DNA from: Pontibacter pudoricolor
GTDB taxonomy: Bacteria > Bacteroidota > Bacteroidia > Cytophagales > Hymenobacteraceae
NCBI RefSeq assembly: GCF_010092985.1
Contig: NZ_CP048106.1
Location: 3,224,001 to 3,288,000, forward strand
Length of the DNA stretch: 64,000 nucleotides
Direction of reading: 5' to 3'
Numbering within the stretch: position 1 is the first letter of the stretch; the number at the start of each line of letters is the position of its first letter. Shown piece after piece: positions 60,357-64,000 of the stretch. The notes beneath the pieces were generated by a model that was given only the letters and a program-made list of their open reading frames with translations, was not told the DNA's origin and did not search any database. Made by a program: the position numbers and the translations under genes.

Positions 60357-60983
60357 TTAAAACGGCAGTTTCCAGCTTGCGATCTGGTCAATAAAGAAAG
60401 GCCCGGCCTGCGGAACTATAGCCAGGCTGATTACAAAACCATAAATAGCACCATATAAGTGAGCATCGTGGTTAATGTTGTCGCCCATGCGCTTGCCAGA
60501 GTAATACGAATAGATCAGGTACAAAACACCAAGTATAAACCCGGGAATACAAAGCACTGCATACAGGCAAATATCCTGGGTCGGGTAAAACAGGATGCTC
60601 GAGAATACCACTGCCGCTACACCACCTGATGCACCCAGCGCTTTATAACCCGGATCATTTCGGTGCTTGATGTAAGTAGGAATGTCAGAAACGATGATAC
60701 CGCCTATATAAATCAACAGAAAGATCAGCACACCCGGAACTTCTCCAAAGCCAGCTTTAAACGTATACTCCACATTATTTCCGAAAAAATATAGCGTAAA
60801 CATATTAAAGAACAGGTGCGTGAAATCGGCATGCAAAAACCCTGACGTAATAAAGCGGTGCCAGGAATTGTCGCGGTTAACGGTATATGGGTAAAATATC
60901 CATTTTTCCATCAGGTTATGGTTGCTGAAGGCATACCACGAAATTCCGGCGGTGATGATGATCAATATAAGGGTAACGCTCAT
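60357..60983 (-). CDS. Rhomboid intramembrane serine protease
   Basis: 208 residues. Six membrane helices. WHR at 41-43, H51/H56/N60 (HADFTHLFFN), catalytic Ser119 in LGASGG, His175 (NHDAHLYGA). Simple rhomboid without extra domains; cleaves membrane proteins in the bilayer. A second rhomboid at 53053. Confidence 0.95.
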   Translation of the reverse strand: MSVTLILIIITAGISWYAFSNHNLMEKWIFYPYTVNRDNSWHRFITSGFLHADFTHLFFNMFTLYFFGNNVEYTFKAGFGEVPGVLIFLLIYIGGIIVSDIPTYIKHRNDPGYKALGASGGVAAVVFSSILFYPTQDICLYAVLCIPGFILGVLYLIYSYYSGKRMGDNINHDAHLYGAIYGFVISLAIVPQAGPFFIDQIASWKLPF

Positions 60984-61047
60984 TATTTAAGTTAGAGAGT
61001 GTAGAAGTTAGAAAGTTAAAGAGTTATAAGGTTAAAAGTTAGCAGAT

Positions 61048-61071
61048 TGTAGAGACGCAATACGTTGCGTT
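61048..61071. repeat. GTAGAGACGCAATACGTTGCG repeat
   Basis: Same unit as at 24773, 48018 and 58883; GACGCAA/TTGCGT(T) half-palindrome. Confidence 0.55.
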
Positions 61072-61116
61072 TTATACTTTAGGGGAGCTAACAATCAATA
61101 ATATAGCAATTAACAA

Positions 61117-62091
61117 TTAGGAATCCCGCTCCATTAACTGAAATGCAAGACCGCGTATAGTTGCTTTTCGCTCATCTGGCAAGGCAATGGCATCTAAGTG
61201 GCGCAGGGCTTCCTTAAAGTATAGGTCTATCTGCTGCTCAGTCTGCTGACGGATATTTAGCTGGTCGTATACTTTCGTAATGGCTTGCACTTTGGCTTGA
61301 GCTATAGTTTCTTCCGTTTTATCGCGCCAGCTAACTATAGTTTGCAATTGTTCCGGGTTGGCCTGCTCCAGCGCTGTCAGCATCAGGAAGGTCTTTTTAT
61401 CGGAAAGGATATCTCCCCCAACCTGCTTGCCGAATTTATCCTTGTCACCATATACGTCCAGCAGGTCATCGCGCAGCTGAAAGGCAATACCAATGTTATC
61501 ACCAAAGGCTTTCAAATGCTCAGCATCCGCATCAGGTGCCCCTTGTAATATAGCTCCCAACTCCAAGCTAAAACCTACCAAAACAGCGGTCTTCAGCGTA
61601 ATCATCTGGATGTATTCCGGAATGCTTACCTCCGTGAGCTGCTCAAAGTTCATGTCGAGTTGCTGGCCTTCGCAAACTTCTGCAGCGGTTTTACTGAACA
61701 GTTGTAGCACTCTGCCCAATTTATCCGGTTCTGCTTTAGCCATCAGTTCATAAGCACGCACCAGCATTACATCACCACTTAAAATAGCGATGTTGGCATT
61801 CCATTTTTCGTGCACGGTTTGCTGGCCACGACGAAGCGGCGCTTTGTCCATAATGTCGTCGTGCATGAGGGTGAAGTTGTGGAAAACTTCTACCCCTGCA
61901 GCCGGCAAAAGTGCCTTCTCGATATCATCATCAAACATTTTAGCCGACAAAAGCACCAGCATAGGCCGGATGCGTTTGCCACCCAACGCCATAATATAGC
62001 GGATGGGCTCGTATAGTTCTGATGGTTGGTCGCCGTAGCAAAGCGTACCCAACGTATGGTTTATCTTTTCAGACAGGATGTTGATATCCAC
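61117..62091 (-). CDS. Polyprenyl (trans-isoprenyl) diphosphate synthase
   Basis: 324 residues. First aspartate-rich motif LMHDDIMDKAPLRRG, second FQLRDDLLDVYGD, both intact; GGKRIRPMLVLLSAK is the family opening. Makes a polyprenyl diphosphate, possibly for quinone or, via PcrB at 7.3 kb, for glyceryl-prenyl lipid. Chain length cannot be told from sequence. 7 bp downstream of rnr. Confidence 0.96.
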   Translation of the reverse strand: MDINILSEKINHTLGTLCYGDQPSELYEPIRYIMALGGKRIRPMLVLLSAKMFDDDIEKALLPAAGVEVFHNFTLMHDDIMDKAPLRRGQQTVHEKWNANIAILSGDVMLVRAYELMAKAEPDKLGRVLQLFSKTAAEVCEGQQLDMNFEQLTEVSIPEYIQMITLKTAVLVGFSLELGAILQGAPDADAEHLKAFGDNIGIAFQLRDDLLDVYGDKDKFGKQVGGDILSDKKTFLMLTALEQANPEQLQTIVSWRDKTEETIAQAKVQAITKVYDQLNIRQQTEQQIDLYFKEALRHLDAIALPDERKATIRGLAFQLMERDS

Positions 62092-62098
62092 AGGGTGC

Positions 62099-64000
62099 TT
62101 AATGTGTTTTTAGTGTTTCTACCAGTTCCAGATCGATGGTACGGTCGTTCAGGTTAGCGCTTACAACTTCTACCAGTACTTCATCGCCAAACGAAATAAT
62201 ACGCTTGTTCTGGCGGCCAATAATGCGGTAGTTGTTCGCATCCAGTTCATAGTAGTCGTCGTTCAGACTCGACAGGCGTACCATGCCTTCACACTTGTTC
62301 TCTTCGATCTCCACAAATATACCCCATTCTGTAACACCAGACACAATTCCTTTGTATTGGTTGCCGATCGTGTCCTTCATAAACTCCACCTGCTTGTACT
62401 TAATAGAGGCACGCTCAGCATCGGCAGCGCGTTTCTCCATTTCAGAAGAGTGCTGGCATTTTGCTTCGTACTCATCTTTCTCCGTCGACGGGCCACCATC
62501 CAGGTAATGCTGCAGCAGGCGGTGTGCCATCATATCGGGGTAACGGCGGATGGGCGATGTAAAGTGCGAATAATGCGCAAACGCCAGACCAAAGTGACCT
62601 TCCGGCTCTGTACTATACTTTGCCTTGGCCATCGTACGGATAGCCAGGTTTTGCAGTACGTTCTGCTCTGGTTTGCCTTCGGTTTCTTCGGCCAGGTTGT
62701 TCAGTTCTGCTGATATGTTGCCATCCGGATCTACTTTATAGCCAAACTTGCGGGCAAAAATAGAGAAGGTGCTCAGCTTGTCTGGGTCCGGAGCGCCGTG
62801 GGTACGGTACACCATAGTCGGGTGCTTTTTGCCTTTGCCCATGTTATACACAAACTCTGCTACCTTTTTATTGGCCAGCAGCATAAACTCTTCAATCAGT
62901 TTGTGGGCATCCTTGCGCTCTTTTACATAAATGTAAAGCGGCTTGCCATTATCATCCAGCTTAAATTTAACTTCAGTTGTCTCAAAGCTGATGGCACCGT
63001 TTTTAAAGCGCTTGTCTTTTAGTTTTTTGGCGATGCCGTTCAGGATGTTGATCTCTTCTGCAAAGTCGCCTTCACCGGTTTCGATGCGCTCCTGCGCTTC
63101 CTCGTAAGCAAATCTGCGGTCAGAATAAATTACCGTGCGACCAAACCATTCGCTGTATAGTTTACCGTTTTCATCCAGCTCAAAAACTGCTGAGAAGGTC
63201 AGCTTCTCTTCGTTCGGGCGTAGCGAGCAAAGGCCATTTGAAAGGCGCTCAGGCAACATTGGTACCGTTCTATCCACAAGGTAAACCGACGTAGCTCTGT
63301 GGAAAGCTTCTTTCTCCAGTATGGTTTTAGGCGTTACATAATGCGTTACATCGGCAATGTGCACGCCTATTTCCCAGTTACCGTTCTCCAGTTTCTGTAT
63401 CGATAAGGCATCGTCAAAATCTTTCGCATCGGCCGGGTCAATGGTAAAAGTGGTTACATCCCTGAAATTGCGGCGTTTGGCAATCTCCTCTTTTGTGATC
63501 TTATCGGATATACTTTCGGCTTCTTCTTCCACTGTCTCCGGAAACTCGAATGGTAACCCGAATTCCGCCATTATGGAATGAATCTCGGCTTCGTGCTCGC
63601 CCGCTGGGCCAAATACACGCGTTACTTCACCGGTTGGGTTTTTGCCCGGTTTATCAGGCCATTCTGTAATTTTAACGAGTACTTTGTCACCATTATTAGC
63701 CCCGTTAAGCCCGCGCTCACCTACAAAAATATCGAAGTATAGTTTCTTGAAATCCGGAACTACAAAGCCAAAATTCTTCGACAACTGTATAATGCCCACC
63801 AGCTCTTCGCGGCGGCGTTCTAAAATCTCTACTACTATGCCTTCAGCACGGCCACCTTCATAAGTTGGCAGTACTTCTACTTTCACCAGGTCGCCATCCA
63901 TCGCATAGTTCAGGTGCTCCCTGAATACACGCACATCGTCTTCGGTCTGTTCCGATACAATGTAAGCGTACTTGTTATTGGCCATATCTACCCTGCCGGT
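62099..64000 (-). CDS. rnr: Ribonuclease R (5' end beyond window)
   Basis: At least 633 residues; the frame stays open to the right edge as TGRVDMANNKYAYIV, which resembles the conserved G-VD-- start of the cold-shock region, so the ATG at 63985 is internal. RNB domain with the four-Asp site (TIDPADAKDFDDALSI), SVYLVDRTVPMLPERLSNGLCSL, HYSHFTSPIRRYPDMMAHR, and S1 domain (KGIVSGVTEWGIFVEI). 3'-5' exoribonuclease for structured RNA. Upstream of the polyprenyl synthase. Confidence 0.93.
   Translation of the reverse strand, partial: TGRVDMANNKYAYIVSEQTEDDVRVFREHLNYAMDGDLVKVEVLPTYEGGRAEGIVVEILERRREELVGIIQLSKNFGFVVPDFKKLYFDIFVGERGLNGANNGDKVLVKITEWPDKPGKNPTGEVTRVFGPAGEHEAEIHSIMAEFGLPFEFPETVEEEAESISDKITKEEIAKRRNFRDVTTFTIDPADAKDFDDALSIQKLENGNWEIGVHIADVTHYVTPKTILEKEAFHRATSVYLVDRTVPMLPERLSNGLCSLRPNEEKLTFSAVFELDENGKLYSEWFGRTVIYSDRRFAYEEAQERIETGEGDFAEEINILNGIAKKLKDKRFKNGAISFETTEVKFKLDDNGKPLYIYVKERKDAHKLIEEFMLLANKKVAEFVYNMGKGKKHPTMVYRTHGAPDPDKLSTFSIFARKFGYKVDPDGNISAELNNLAEETEGKPEQNVLQNLAIRTMAKAKYSTEPEGHFGLAFAHYSHFTSPIRRYPDMMAHRLLQHYLDGGPSTEKDEYEAKCQHSSEMEKRAADAERASIKYKQVEFMKDTIGNQYKGIVSGVTEWGIFVEIEENKCEGMVRLSSLNDDYYELDANNYRIIGRQNKRIISFGDEVLVEVVSANLNDRTIDLELVETLKTH

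Overview
The window looks like ordinary chromosome from a member of the Bacteroidota, most likely order Cytophagales, family Hymenobacteraceae (a Pontibacter-like organism). This is inferred from gene content and order: DUF4270, head-GIN (DUF2807), DUF3575, a PorE-like lipoprotein, a zinc-finger-less TraR/DksA protein, a PcrB-type prenyl transferase, the recF-DUF721 pair and the panD-panC/glycogen synthase-like/DUF4270/glmS block. Promoters with the Bacteroidota -7 consensus TAnnTTTG support it. There are no rRNA genes, CRISPR arrays, prophage or autonomous insertion sequences. One tRNA (Phe, GAA) is present.

Layout. 1-8 kb: a 5'-complete but 3'-truncated PorE-like lipoprotein, two iron-sulfur electron-transfer proteins, tRNA-Phe, a membrane-anchored DnaJ-TPR protein and a pcrB operon. 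8-19 kb: an AraC-type regulator, acyl-CoA dehydrogenase, YugP-type metallopeptidase, rfaE2, a frameshifted flippase-like membrane protein, panD, panC, then the glycogen synthase-like/DUF4270/glmS block. 19-31 kb: ridA, gltX, AIM24-family protein, GH3-family adenylating enzyme, a four-helix-bundle (S23) gene lying between inverted repeats, lptB, a GH25 lysozyme and recJ. 31-46 kb (nearly all minus strand): TPR protein, PpiD/SurA-like foldase, CorC/HlyC-like protein, a 57-residue membrane protein, lptC, an outer-membrane barrel protein, coaX, an RluB-type pseudouridine synthase with a very long repetitive N-terminus, a frameshifted scpB, TraR/DksA, ribH, pdhA. 46-64 kb: recF, DUF721, thioesterase, M28 peptidase, a subclass B1 metallo-beta-lactamase, head-GIN protein, two rhomboid proteases, a TonB-C/MORN protein, an ABC exporter, fasciclin, a polyprenyl synthetase and RNase R (running off the right edge).

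Cell-envelope biogenesis dominates: LptB and LptC (LPS transport), RfaE2 (heptose), GlmS (amino sugar), PpiD and rhomboids (protein quality control), polyprenyl synthetase and PcrB (isoprenoid lipids). Cofactor genes are a second theme (panC, panD, coaX for CoA; ribH for riboflavin).

The strongest unexplained signal is not a gene. The 10-bp palindrome AACTATAGTT and its 8-bp form AACTATAG/CTATAGTT are scattered through genes and intergenic DNA on both strands, about 85 copies by eye where chance gives about 2. This resembles the HIP1 palindrome of cyanobacteria. In addition, intergenic regions carry several families of long, nested imperfect palindromes, including two copies of a roughly 243-bp element with 30-bp terminal inverted repeats. 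Two conserved genes (the flippase-like gene and scpB) are each broken by a one-base deletion in a homopolymer run, which could be real or sequencing error.
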